Below, piece by piece: positions 26,009 through 34,428 of a DNA stretch of 64,000 nt. The position numbers and the translations under genes are program-made. Position 1 is the first letter of the stretch, and every line of letters begins with the position of its first letter. Below the pieces are notes generated by a model, which had not been told where the DNA came from, searched no databases, and worked only from the letters and a program-made list of their open reading frames with translations. Source of the stretch: Janthinobacterium silvisoli (lineage in GTDB: Bacteria; Pseudomonadota; Gammaproteobacteria; Burkholderiales; Burkholderiaceae_D); contig NZ_JACHCL010000007.1 in assembly GCF_014200725.1 (NCBI RefSeq), forward strand, positions 62,001-126,000, in the 5' to 3' direction.

Positions 26009-27432
26009 TGTTGCCTCGCCCCTTCGGTATGTCCATGGCCGCGCGTCTTGCGCCAGAAATTGCCGCGCTCGATATGTTCGGCATTCTTGCTGATCAGGTA
26101 AGCGCCGAACAGGGCGTTCACCCGGTCCAGCTTTTCATCGTCGGACAGGAAGGAATAATAATGGCAGCTGGCCGGTTCCGCACGCAGCTGCGGTGCATAA
26201 GCCATGCGCGGCACCTCCTCGCTGCGGCAGATGTGCACCAGCCGCTCCAGCTCCATCGCGTCCTCCAGCTGCCAGCCGCGCGCTTCCAGGGTGGCGATGC
26301 AGGTTTCATAGCTGCGCTGCTCGTCCTGGTCCAGCGGCACGGGGGCATTGGTGAAGGCGTCGACCACCAGGCGCATGCCATGCACGCCGCTGATCATGGT
26401 TTCGGTGTGCGGCTCGTGCAGCACGGAATGGGCCTGGGCGATGGCGTCGTAGCTGACCAGGCTTTCTCCCAGGCTTTGCTTCCATACGCCATACGTGGCG
26501 TCATGCAGGGCCGTGGCGTAGCGGCGCGCCGCTTGCGGCTGCAGTCGCTTGTCAGGCACATCCGATGGCATGGCTAGCAACTGCGTGCACATCTGGCGCA
26601 CGATGGCGCGCACGGAGGGATCGTTCTTTTTGGCCACCAGCACGCCGTTTTCATCGTTGATCAAATTCATCCAGCTGACCACGCAGCGCCGCAGCTTGCC
26701 GCTGCGGCCATCGCGCCGGAAATGCGTATAGTCGGGCACCTCCGGCTTGGCCAGGAAGATGGTGGCCGACTTGTAGGGCATGGTATCGACATCGACATAG
26801 ATTCCGCCATATTCCTGCAGGATCAGCAGGCGGAAAAAATCGGCCAGGTTGACGAAGTAACGCTGCGCATGCAAGCTGCGCAGCAAGGGAAGCTGGGCTG
26901 GCGCCATGCGTGCGGCCAGGGCTTCCAGGCTGCAGACGCGGTGCACATGGCGGCCCGCCGCATAGTGGCCCAGCTGATAGTCGGGGCCGGTGTCGGGGGT
27001 AAAAGCCGGGTCGACGCGCAGCTGTTCGCCATCCCACACCCATAGCTTGAAGCTGTAGTGGAAGTCGTCGGCGGGCATTACGTCATCGATGGCTGCCTGC
27101 CATTGGTTGACCGCTTGCGCGGCCACCGGCGGCAGGCTGCCGCCCATCCAGATACGGTGGATCAGGCGTTCGTCCTCATCCATCTGCCGCGTGGGTATGC
27201 CCAGCAGCGAAGACGTGCGCCGGGCATCGAACAAATGAAAGTGCTGGCGCACCTGCTGCTGCAATTGGGCCAGGTGGACCCGGTAGCGCTCCTGCAGGGT
27301 GCGCAGCCAGGCATGGCCATTATGCTGGCTGACGTACTGCAGGCCGCAATACAGTTCCCACTTTTTGCAGGCGAGGAAATCGGACTTCAGGTTCTTCATC
27401 AATACTTCGTACTCGAGATCGAAATGCGGCAT
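26005..27432 (-). CDS. TcdA/TcdB-like DXD glycosyltransferase
   Basis: 475-residue cytoplasmic protein without membrane segments. The GT-A fold signatures are IHRIWMGGSLPP (91-102) and LADFFRLLILQEYGGIYVDVDTMP, giving the metal/nucleotide-sugar DXD motif at Asp214-Val-Asp216. These match the GT44/GT32-type enzymes including clostridial toxin catalytic domains and capsule/O-antigen transferases. There is no toxin translocation region. About 90 N-terminal residues and 230 C-terminal residues are unfamiliar. It sits between an exporter gene (33 bases upstream) and a GNAT gene (ATGA overlap). Donor sugar and acceptor are unknown; modification of an exported small molecule is the simplest inference. 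Confidence 0.8.
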   Translation of the reverse strand: MPHFDLEYEVLMKNLKSDFLACKKWELYCGLQYVSQHNGHAWLRTLQERYRVHLAQLQQQVRQHFHLFDARRTSSLLGIPTRQMDEDERLIHRIWMGGSLPPVAAQAVNQWQAAIDDVMPADDFHYSFKLWVWDGEQLRVDPAFTPDTGPDYQLGHYAAGRHVHRVCSLEALAARMAPAQLPLLRSLHAQRYFVNLADFFRLLILQEYGGIYVDVDTMPYKSATIFLAKPEVPDYTHFRRDGRSGKLRRCVVSWMNLINDENGVLVAKKNDPSVRAIVRQMCTQLLAMPSDVPDKRLQPQAARRYATALHDATYGVWKQSLGESLVSYDAIAQAHSVLHEPHTETMISGVHGMRLVVDAFTNAPVPLDQDEQRSYETCIATLEARGWQLEDAMELERLVHICRSEEVPRMAYAPQLRAEPASCHYYSFLSDDEKLDRVNALFGAYLISKNAEHIERGNFWRKTRGHGHTEGARQQ

Positions 27433-27465
27433 GCATGCTCCTCTCTGTCGGCGTCAGTAAAAAAG

Positions 27466-28683
27466 TCAGGCTCCGGAGGCGGCATGGGCCAGGCGCGCCT
27501 GCTGCGCTTCGTGCCGGCGCACGAATAGCTGCAAGCCGAAATAGATGCACACGGCCAGCGGCACATTGAACAGCGCGTAGGTGGAGATCGAATAGCCGTA
27601 GCGGTCGCAAGCCAGGTTGTACAGTTCCAGGCCGCCCGCGATATACACGCAGTACAACAGGCTCATGGCCGAGGAGGTCAGGCTCATTGAGACACCGGTA
27701 GCCATCAGCGACAGGCGGATCAGCGAACCGTTGAACAGGCCGAAGCCGGCGGAAAACACAAACATGCAGGCGATGAACAAATGGCCGGAATCGCGCAGCA
27801 AGCCTGCGCCCAGCAAGCCGACGATGGCCAGCGCGCCGCCCTGGCGTATCAGCCGTTCCAGTTGCAGCTTTTTGCCCAGGCGCTGGATCGCCACGCTACT
27901 GACGATAAAGCCCGTGAAGATCACGCACTGATAGACGATGTAGGTGCTGTAGGACGCCTGAATATGCTCCATGACCAGTACCGGCGACAGGCCGATCCAG
28001 GCGGTGAGCGGCGTGATCGAGATGGCGGCAATGAAGATGCCGAACATGAATTTGCGGTTGCGCACGATGGTCAGGTAGCTGTCGCGCACCTTGGCCAGTT
28101 CGAATTTGCCCGGCGAGATCAAGCCCGTAGGCATGAATTTATACAGGCCGATCCAGGCGATCGTCCCCAGCAGCAGCGACACTCCAAAGATGGCTTGCCA
28201 CGGCAGCACGTGGATGATGCCGCTGCCGATCACGGGGCCGATCAGTGGTGCAAATACGGTGGTGTTCGACAAAATGGCGGTCAGCTTGACGGCGTCGCTG
28301 TCGTCGAACAGTTCATGGATCATGGCGTAGCCGATGAAGATGAAGCAGGAACCCATGCCCTGGAAAAAACGCGCGATCAGGAATTGGTTGATATTGCTGA
28401 CAAAAGGAATCGCCAGGGTGGCCACCAGGAAGAGGGCATTACCGACCAGCATGACCTTGCGCTTGCCGACTTTGTCTGCGATGGGGCCGAGGAAGATCTG
28501 CAGCATGCTGCCGCCCAGGATATACAGGCTCAGCGAAAAACTGATGTTGCGGTTGGAAGCGTTGAACTCTTTGACCACTTGCAGCATGGCCGGCATGATC
28601 ATGTCGTTCGACAGATAGACGGTGAGCTCGTACAAGATGAAAAACATCGCGAAGTACAGCAAATGCTTCTTTTTTTCGAACAT
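27466..28683 (-). CDS. MFS drug/metabolite exporter (Bcr/CflA or MdfA-like)
   Basis: 405-residue 12-helix protein of the DHA1 group. The first loop carries the MFS motif GPIADKVGKRKVMLVG and helix 1 has LYELTVYLSNDMIMPAM, whose acidic residue in the first helix recalls MdfA/Bcr-type drug antiporters. First gene of a four-gene operon with a glycosyltransferase, an acyltransferase and an oxygenase, so it may export the product made by them or protect the cell from it. Repeated GTGGTATTAA-type elements lie in the AT-rich 140 bases upstream. Confidence 0.85.
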   Translation of the reverse strand: MFEKKKHLLYFAMFFILYELTVYLSNDMIMPAMLQVVKEFNASNRNISFSLSLYILGGSMLQIFLGPIADKVGKRKVMLVGNALFLVATLAIPFVSNINQFLIARFFQGMGSCFIFIGYAMIHELFDDSDAVKLTAILSNTTVFAPLIGPVIGSGIIHVLPWQAIFGVSLLLGTIAWIGLYKFMPTGLISPGKFELAKVRDSYLTIVRNRKFMFGIFIAAISITPLTAWIGLSPVLVMEHIQASYSTYIVYQCVIFTGFIVSSVAIQRLGKKLQLERLIRQGGALAIVGLLGAGLLRDSGHLFIACMFVFSAGFGLFNGSLIRLSLMATGVSMSLTSSAMSLLYCVYIAGGLELYNLACDRYGYSISTYALFNVPLAVCIYFGLQLFVRRHEAQQARLAHAASGA

Positions 28684-28739
28684 TTTTTACCTGCAAGAGT
28701 AGTCCCAGCGATCGTCTCCCCTGCCGCACTACCCTGGAA

Positions 28740-28824
28740 GTGGTATTAAGGTGGCAGGATTTACCTTATATTTGGTATTTGATTGGATTCTATAATAACT
28801 CAAGTGGTTATTAGGTGGTATTAA
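28740..28824 (-). promoter_or_regulatory. AT-rich promoter region with repeated GTGGTATTAA elements
   Basis: GTGGTATTAA occurs exactly at 28740-28749 and 28815-28824; GTGGTTATTA at 28804-28813 and TTGGTATTT near 28772-28780 are variants. They lie just upstream of the MFS-glycosyltransferase operon in an island of low GC. Repeats of this kind suit binding of a GntR/MocR-like or other dimeric regulator, but no such gene is in the window. Confidence 0.4.
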
Positions 28825-28910
28825 TTTTAGGCACGCGAAAACAGGCCGCCGAATGGGCCATACCAGCGTCAGGCCAGAGGGGAAATGGGAAAGAGAGCGG
28901 GAGGAGACAA

Positions 28911-28933
28911 GCTGGGCAGCGTGGCTGCCCAGC
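28911..28933 (-). terminator. Hairpin after the glutamate-synthase-like gene
   Basis: Perfect 10-bp stem GCTGGGCAGC / GCTGCCCAGC with a 3-nt loop, 28 bases past the stop codon on the minus strand. The following minus-strand bases (TTGTCTCC) are only weakly U-rich, so termination may be partial. Confidence 0.5.
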
Positions 28934-28961
28934 AACAATCAGGTGAGATTTTTCAGATGCT

Positions 28962-30572
28962 TCAGGCTAGCTGTTGAAACGATTCTGCCTGGGCCTTGGG
29001 CCAGTACAGGCCAAACACGGGTGGCAGCTGCGGCAACTGGCTAGGATCGAGCAACTGGCCTGCATCGAGGAAGGGCAGCAGGGCCGAGACCAGCCGCACC
29101 TGGTTGGGCGAGATGCGCCGCACTAGGTGATGCGGGCGCAGGTCTTGCGGATGCTGCAGGCCGGCGGCGGCGATCAGTTCGGCCAGCGCCTTCATGGTGT
29201 TTTGATGGAAGTGGGCTACGCGCGTGATCTTGTCGTTCACTACCAGCGCGCGCTGGCGCTGTGGATCTTGCGTGGCCACGCCCGTGGGGCAGCGGTCCGT
29301 GTGGCAGCTTTGCGACTGGATGCAGCCTAGCGCAAACATGAAACCGCGCGCCGAATTGCACCAGTCGGCGCCCAGCGCCAGCAGGCGGGCGATGTCGAAG
29401 GCGGTGATGATTTTTCCCGAGCAGCCGATCTTGATCTTGTCGCGCAAGTTGGCGCCCACTAGCGTGTTATGCACCAGTACCAGCGCTTCCTGCAGCGGCG
29501 TTCCCACGTGGTCGGTGAATTCCACAGGAGCGGCGCCCGTGCCGCCTTCGCTGCCATCGACCACGATGAAGTCAGGCGTGATACCGGTGGCCAGCATGGC
29601 CTTGACGATCCCGAAAAATTCCCAGGGATGGCCGATCGCCAGCTTGAAACCGGTCGGCTTGCCGCCCGACAGATTGCGCAGGCGCTCGATAAAATGCAGC
29701 ATTTCCAGCGGCGTGGAAAACGCGCTGTGGGCTGCCGGCGAGACGCAATCCTCGCCCACCATCACGCCGCGCGTGGTGGCGATTTCTATCGTTACTTTCG
29801 GCCCTGGCAGCACGCCGCCATGACCGGGCTTGGCGCCTTGCGACATCTTCAGCTCGATCATCTTGACCTGATCGGAACTGGCGTTGGCGATGAAGCGCTC
29901 TTCGGAAAAGGTACCATCCTGGTTGCGGCAGCCGAAGTAGCCGGAACCGATTTCCCATACCAGGTCGCCGCCGTTTTCGCGGTGATAGGGGCTGATGCTG
30001 CCTTCGCCCGTATCGTGCATGAAGCCGCCGCTGCGCGCGCCGCCGTTCAGCGCCAGGATGGCGTTGGCCGACAGTGCGCCAAAGCTCATCGCCGAGATAT
30101 TGAAGACGCTGGCCGAATACGGCTTGGCGCGCGGGCAGTCCGGATGGTTGCCGATCTCGATGCGGAAGTTATGGTCCGTCACCTTGGCGGGCGCGATCGA
30201 GTGGTTGATCCATTCATAGCCGGCTTCGTACACATTCATCTGCGTGCCGAAAGGCTGCTTGTCGGTCTGTTCCTTGGCGCGCTGGTAGACGATGCTGCGC
30301 TGGCTGCGCGAGAACGGCGTCGCTTCCGTATCGCTCTCAAGGAAGTACTGGCGGATTTCGGGACGGATGCTCTCGAACAGGAAGCGGAAATGGGCGAGGA
30401 TGGGATAGTTGCGGCGCAGGGCGCGACGCGTTTGCAGCATGTCGCTGATGCCCAGCAGGGTCAGCGCACCGGCCAGCACGGGCAGCCAGTAATGATCGTA
30501 GAAAAACAGGGAAAGCACAAAGATGGCGGCCGTCGCAAAAAAGGTCAGGTAGCGAAATGATACAAGGTGCAT
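28962..30572 (-). CDS. Membrane-anchored FMN-binding glutamate synthase-like protein
   Basis: 536 residues. Two N-terminal helices (about 8-45) anchor a domain homologous to the FMN/central part of GltB. FMN-barrel motifs include MSFGALSANAILALNGGA, SQGAKPGHGGVLPG and GSEGGTGAAPVEF; the [3Fe-4S] cluster cysteines are in CIQSQSCHTDRCPTG. The glutaminase domain is missing, so it cannot make glutamate from glutamine alone. It may oxidise another amine or use a different electron partner; the substrate is unknown. The ATG at 30572 has GGAG eight bases upstream, better than the ORF's earlier start. It lies after the M48 protease gene on the same strand. Confidence 0.85.
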   Translation of the reverse strand: MHLVSFRYLTFFATAAIFVLSLFFYDHYWLPVLAGALTLLGISDMLQTRRALRRNYPILAHFRFLFESIRPEIRQYFLESDTEATPFSRSQRSIVYQRAKEQTDKQPFGTQMNVYEAGYEWINHSIAPAKVTDHNFRIEIGNHPDCPRAKPYSASVFNISAMSFGALSANAILALNGGARSGGFMHDTGEGSISPYHRENGGDLVWEIGSGYFGCRNQDGTFSEERFIANASSDQVKMIELKMSQGAKPGHGGVLPGPKVTIEIATTRGVMVGEDCVSPAAHSAFSTPLEMLHFIERLRNLSGGKPTGFKLAIGHPWEFFGIVKAMLATGITPDFIVVDGSEGGTGAAPVEFTDHVGTPLQEALVLVHNTLVGANLRDKIKIGCSGKIITAFDIARLLALGADWCNSARGFMFALGCIQSQSCHTDRCPTGVATQDPQRQRALVVNDKITRVAHFHQNTMKALAELIAAAGLQHPQDLRPHHLVRRISPNQVRLVSALLPFLDAGQLLDPSQLPQLPPVFGLYWPKAQAESFQQLA

Positions 30573-30674
30573 GGGCACTCCGGTAAGGTCAGACTGATAA
30601 TGCTGAGTGTACCGGTGATTTGCATTTCTTGCCGCCACAGCCAGGAATCAGGCCGTGGCGGATGTGCAGCTTGC

Positions 30675-31670
30675 TTATTGGGCGGCGCGGATGCGTGCGA
30701 TGCGCTCGGCGCTGGCAGGATGGCTGGACAAATAAGGCGGCGCATCGCCCAGCTTGCCCAGGGCGACAAACACTTGCGCCAGGTGTTCCAGCGCGATGCC
30801 GTTCTGGCGCAGCATGGCGATCGCGTAGTCATCGGCTTCGCGTTCAACGTCGCGCGAATACTTCAGGTCCAGCAGCAGCGGCGGCAGGGCAGCCACCACG
30901 GTCGACACGTCGCCGAACAACAGCGCCGCACCGGCGCCGACGGCCGACGCCTGAATGATGCGCCGCGTCAGGTGGCGCTTTTGCAAATGCCCCAGTTCAT
31001 GCGCCAGCACGCCCATGACAGCGTCATCATCGGGCATCAGTGCCACCATTTCATCGGTCAGCACGATATCGCCGGAAGGCAGGGCAAACGCGTTCGGACC
31101 GATTTTACTTTTGCGGAAAACGATGCGGTGTTCCGGCATGCCATCGTCTGGCACGGTCAGGCGGGCAAACCTGGCCCGCAAGGCTTGCTGGCGCGCGCCA
31201 TCGAGTTCGCTGGGGGCGAATACGTGGCGGTCCAGCATATCGAGCACGCCCTGGCCCAGTTGCCGCTCCACCGATTGCGGAATTGCATACGCGACGCCCT
31301 TGGCCACCAAGGGCAGCAGATACAGATAGCTGAGCCACAGGGCCACGATGGTAGCGAGCGTGGCGAACACGGCGCCGCGCCAGCTTTGCTGCAGCCGTAC
31401 CACCCAGCCGTCGCGGTGGCCCGTGTCGTGCAGCAGGCGGTTGAAGGCTGCCTGGTCGGCGATTTCCAGGTAGGCGCCATCGGGAAAACTGACCTTGCGC
31501 ACGGCGTGGCTGCTGCGCTCGGACAAGCGCAGCTGGTCCAGCGGACAGCGGCGTTCGATGTCGCCCGCCAGCACCGCCACGCCATCGGCCACGGTCAGCG
31601 TCACCTGGTACAGGCGCGAGGTCTGGCCGTCGAAATAGCGGGCCGGCACGGCCCCCGCGTCGTGTTCCAT
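30675..31670 (-). CDS. M48-family zinc metalloprotease
   Basis: 331-residue protease with one membrane helix near residues 105-130. Zinc site HELGH (AHELGHLQKRH) with the third ligand in VEREADDYA. The N-terminal part (about 1-100) is a separate small domain that precedes the transmembrane segment, followed by the M48 catalytic region. The ATG at 31670 starts five bases after the upstream yjgN-type stop, which implies coupled translation; the apparent longer frame upstream lies inside yjgN in another frame. M48 enzymes act in envelope protein quality control; the target is unknown and its constant partner is the YjgN-like membrane protein. Confidence 0.87.
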   Translation of the reverse strand: MEHDAGAVPARYFDGQTSRLYQVTLTVADGVAVLAGDIERRCPLDQLRLSERSSHAVRKVSFPDGAYLEIADQAAFNRLLHDTGHRDGWVVRLQQSWRGAVFATLATIVALWLSYLYLLPLVAKGVAYAIPQSVERQLGQGVLDMLDRHVFAPSELDGARQQALRARFARLTVPDDGMPEHRIVFRKSKIGPNAFALPSGDIVLTDEMVALMPDDDAVMGVLAHELGHLQKRHLTRRIIQASAVGAGAALLFGDVSTVVAALPPLLLDLKYSRDVEREADDYAIAMLRQNGIALEHLAQVFVALGKLGDAPPYLSSHPASAERIARIRAAQ

Positions 31671-31675
31671 GGACG

Positions 31676-32725
31676 TCACAGCGACAGGTCGAAGTCCAGC
31701 AGGTCGACCATGCCTTCGCCGGTGGCCGATACCTGTTCTCCGGTGGCGGCGACAAACTCGTCCAGGCTGCCTTGCGCCAGCAAGCTGGTCGCTTGCAGCC
31801 GGTATTTCAGCCAGCGCACGTGGGCGAAGGGCGTAAACAAGCCCAGGGTGATGACGATACCCACCAGGTTGGTCAGCATGATGAAGGTGCTGCGGCCCCA
31901 GGTCAGTTGCGACTGGAACTGGTGCTGCTGCAGGCGCGTGTGGTTCCAGATCAGGTTCTGGATCATGGTCAGGAACAGCGGCAGCACGATAAAGGCCCAC
32001 GCATACAGGGCCGCGATGGCGCCGAAAATGCTGCCCGCCTTGGCTGCAGCGCCAGCATTGCTGGCGAAAGCGGCAAACACGCTGCCAAACACAAAGGCGA
32101 TCAGCACGATGAAGCCTCCCAGCAGCAGCGCAAAGAACAGCAGATAGGTTTTGTAGAAGCTGCCGACGCTGGCGTCAAAGCTGAAGTGGCTGGTGCCGAA
32201 ACGGCTTTGCGTGTGCTGGAAGCGTTTTACGCGCTGGTGCAGGAAAGGCGTCAGCAAGCCGGCCGTGAAGGTATTCAGGATGGGCAGCAGCAGGAAGTAT
32301 TTATAGGCTTCCCTGGCCGTGCCGCCAAAGCCGAAGCGGATGCCGCGGTAGCTGGTGTTGTACAGCTTGAATTGCAGGCTTTTCCAGACCAGCCAGGGTA
32401 GCACGGCCATCATCAGTATCAGCATGACAAAGCCGATCAGGGGCGAAATCTGGAAGGCGATGTTGTAGCCGGCGATCAGCACCAGCGCGGTGATGCGGCC
32501 CTTGAGGATGGCGATGGGATTGCCGTGGTATTCGAAGCTGCTCCCAGCCAGGTGGGTGCTGGAATAGAAATAGCGGTTGCGGCGCACTTTGGCCCAGGCG
32601 GAATAAATGCCCAGGGTGACGATGCTTAAGAGCAGGTTGACGATCCAGATACGGAAGTATTCGCTGCCGGTAGCGCTGAAGGTGATGGCTTCGCGCTGGG
32701 TATTGTTGTTGACATCGACATCCAC
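31676..32725 (-). CDS. YjgN-family (DUF898) inner-membrane protein
   Basis: 349 residues with six or more membrane helices. The repeated pattern F-x-G-x-G/T-x-E-Y-F (FSATGSEYFRIWIVN) and TLGIYSAWAKVRRNRYFYSST, with a second copy TLGLFTPFAHVRWLKYRLQ, is diagnostic of YjgN/DUF898. Function in the family is unknown. I place the start at GTG 32725, seven bases after AAGGA; a TTG at 32752 is less likely. Coupled to the M48 protease gene just downstream, so a shared envelope role is inferred. Confidence 0.85.
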   Translation of the reverse strand: MDVDVNNNTQREAITFSATGSEYFRIWIVNLLLSIVTLGIYSAWAKVRRNRYFYSSTHLAGSSFEYHGNPIAILKGRITALVLIAGYNIAFQISPLIGFVMLILMMAVLPWLVWKSLQFKLYNTSYRGIRFGFGGTAREAYKYFLLLPILNTFTAGLLTPFLHQRVKRFQHTQSRFGTSHFSFDASVGSFYKTYLLFFALLLGGFIVLIAFVFGSVFAAFASNAGAAAKAGSIFGAIAALYAWAFIVLPLFLTMIQNLIWNHTRLQQHQFQSQLTWGRSTFIMLTNLVGIVITLGLFTPFAHVRWLKYRLQATSLLAQGSLDEFVAATGEQVSATGEGMVDLLDFDLSL

Positions 32726-32879
32726 GGGAGTTTCCTTACTTGTTGGAAACAAATAAGATAATCCAAACTTGAAAAGTTATCAATTGTAAACTTGCCTCGA
32801 TGGCCATGGTGCACTATGCCGCGCCACACTACAACCGTCCCGGCTATACTGGCTTTTCACTATTGCCGAGGCCAGCGCC

Positions 32880-33551
32880 ATGATCGTCGTCCACCATTTG
32901 AACAATTCGCGATCGCAGCGCGTGCTGTGGCTGTTAGAAGAGCTGGGCCTCGAGTACGAGATCAAGCGCTATCAGCGTGATCCCAGGACCATGCTGGCGC
33001 CTGCCTCGCTGAAGGCCGTGCACCCGCTGGGCAAGTCACCCGTCATTACGGATGGCGCCAATACGATTGCCGAATCGGGCGCCATCATCGAATACCTGCT
33101 GGAGCGTTATGGCAATGGGCGCCTGGTGCCGCCGCCCGGTACGCCGGAAAAGCTGCGCTGGACCTACTGGCTGCATTTCGCGGAAGGCTCGGCCATGCCG
33201 CCGCTGTTGCTGAAACTGGTGTTCGACAAGGTGGAATCGTCGCCCATGCCCTTCTTCATCAAGCCGATCGCGCGCGGCATCGCGCAAAAGGTCAAGAGCA
33301 GTTTCATCCTCCCCAACATCAGCAGCCAGCTGGCGTATATGGAAGCGGAACTGGAAACAAGTACCTGGTTTGCCGGCAATGCATTCACCGCCGCCGATAT
33401 CCAGATGAGTTTTCCGCTGGAAGCGGCCGCCTCGCGCGCGGGACTCGATGCGCGCCTGCCGAAACTGACGGCGTTTTTGCAGCGCATCCATGCACGTCCA
33501 GCCTATCAGCGTGCGCTGGAAAGAGGCGGCCCTTATGACTTTGCCAAATAG
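32880..33551 (+). CDS. Glutathione S-transferase family protein
   Basis: 223-residue cytoplasmic protein with thioredoxin-like (1-78) and helical domains. HLNNSRSQRVLWLLEELG places Ser11 in the active site, and AVHPLGKSPVITDG with AESGAIIEYLLERYG is the glutathione site. Most similar in shape to the beta/theta-like YfcG/GstB-type groups. Stand-alone; the substrate is unknown. It is unrelated in sequence to the other GST in the window. Confidence 0.9.
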   Translation: MIVVHHLNNSRSQRVLWLLEELGLEYEIKRYQRDPRTMLAPASLKAVHPLGKSPVITDGANTIAESGAIIEYLLERYGNGRLVPPPGTPEKLRWTYWLHFAEGSAMPPLLLKLVFDKVESSPMPFFIKPIARGIAQKVKSSFILPNISSQLAYMEAELETSTWFAGNAFTAADIQMSFPLEAAASRAGLDARLPKLTAFLQRIHARPAYQRALERGGPYDFAK

Positions 33552-33613
33552 CCTGGGCCGCATCGTGGGACCATACGGTAAAATGAACGATTCAATCAGC
33601 ACCCAACTACCGC

Positions 33614-34387
33614 ATGGCCCGACTCCTCGCTATCGACGGCTTGAATATCGTACGCCGCGTCTACGAAGCCAGTCCTGAACCCGATTCCGACCTGAAGGCG
33701 GAGATTGCGCTGCGCCATGCGCTGTCCTCGTTCCGCACCCTGATCAACGACCACGAACCGACGCATATCCTGCCCGCCTTCGACTTTGGCGGCCCCACCT
33801 GGCGCCATGCGCTGTATGCCGGCTACCGCGAAGGTCGCCAGCCGATGCCGCAAGTGCTGCGCGATGCCTTGCCCGGCTTTTATGACACCCTGGCCAGCTT
33901 CGGCATGCATGTGGTCAGCATTCCTGAAGTCGAGGCCGACGACGTGATTGGCACTGCCGTCATGCGCTGGCTGCATCAAGGGCGCGGCGCCGCCGTCATC
34001 GCCACCACCGACAAGGATTTACATGGCTTGATCGCCCACGGCGCGCTGGTGTGGGACCACTTCAAGGGCGTCTGGCACGACCACGCCTGGGTCGAGAAAA
34101 AATTCGGCGTGCCGCCCGAACTGCTGCCCGATTTGCTGGCGCTGATGGGCGACGTGACCGACAGCATCCCCGGTGTATCGAAGATCGGCCTGAAAACAGG
34201 CGCCAAACTGTTGCGCGCCTACGGCAATATCGACGCCGTAATGGCAGGCGCCGGTATTTTGCCGGGCGCACTCGGTGAAAGCCTGCGAAATGAGCGCGAA
34301 ATACTGTATCTTTCAAGAAAGTTAGTGGCGCTCAAGACCGACGTCACCCTGGGCGTCACCTGGAACAAGCTGGCCTGGGAAAAGTAA
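33614..34387 (+). CDS. xni: 5'-3' exonuclease/flap endonuclease (ExoIX/Xni-like)
   Basis: 257-residue DNA structure-specific nuclease related to the N-terminal domain of DNA polymerase I. Metal-site acidic residues are in AIDGLNIVRR, EVEADDVIGT and TTDKDLHGL, and the helix-hairpin-helix DNA-binding region is GDVTDSIPGVSKIGLKTG. Length and motif spacing fit the ExoIX/Xni group, which cuts flaps with limited or no exonuclease activity. ATG at 33614, preceded by a separate GST gene 62 bases upstream. Role in repair or Okazaki flap processing is inferred from the family. Confidence 0.85.
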   Translation: MARLLAIDGLNIVRRVYEASPEPDSDLKAEIALRHALSSFRTLINDHEPTHILPAFDFGGPTWRHALYAGYREGRQPMPQVLRDALPGFYDTLASFGMHVVSIPEVEADDVIGTAVMRWLHQGRGAAVIATTDKDLHGLIAHGALVWDHFKGVWHDHAWVEKKFGVPPELLPDLLALMGDVTDSIPGVSKIGLKTGAKLLRAYGNIDAVMAGAGILPGALGESLRNEREILYLSRKLVALKTDVTLGVTWNKLAWEK

Positions 34388-34428
34388 CGCTGTGCGGTAA
34401 CCGGCAATAACAAGCAAGGAAAGTAATC

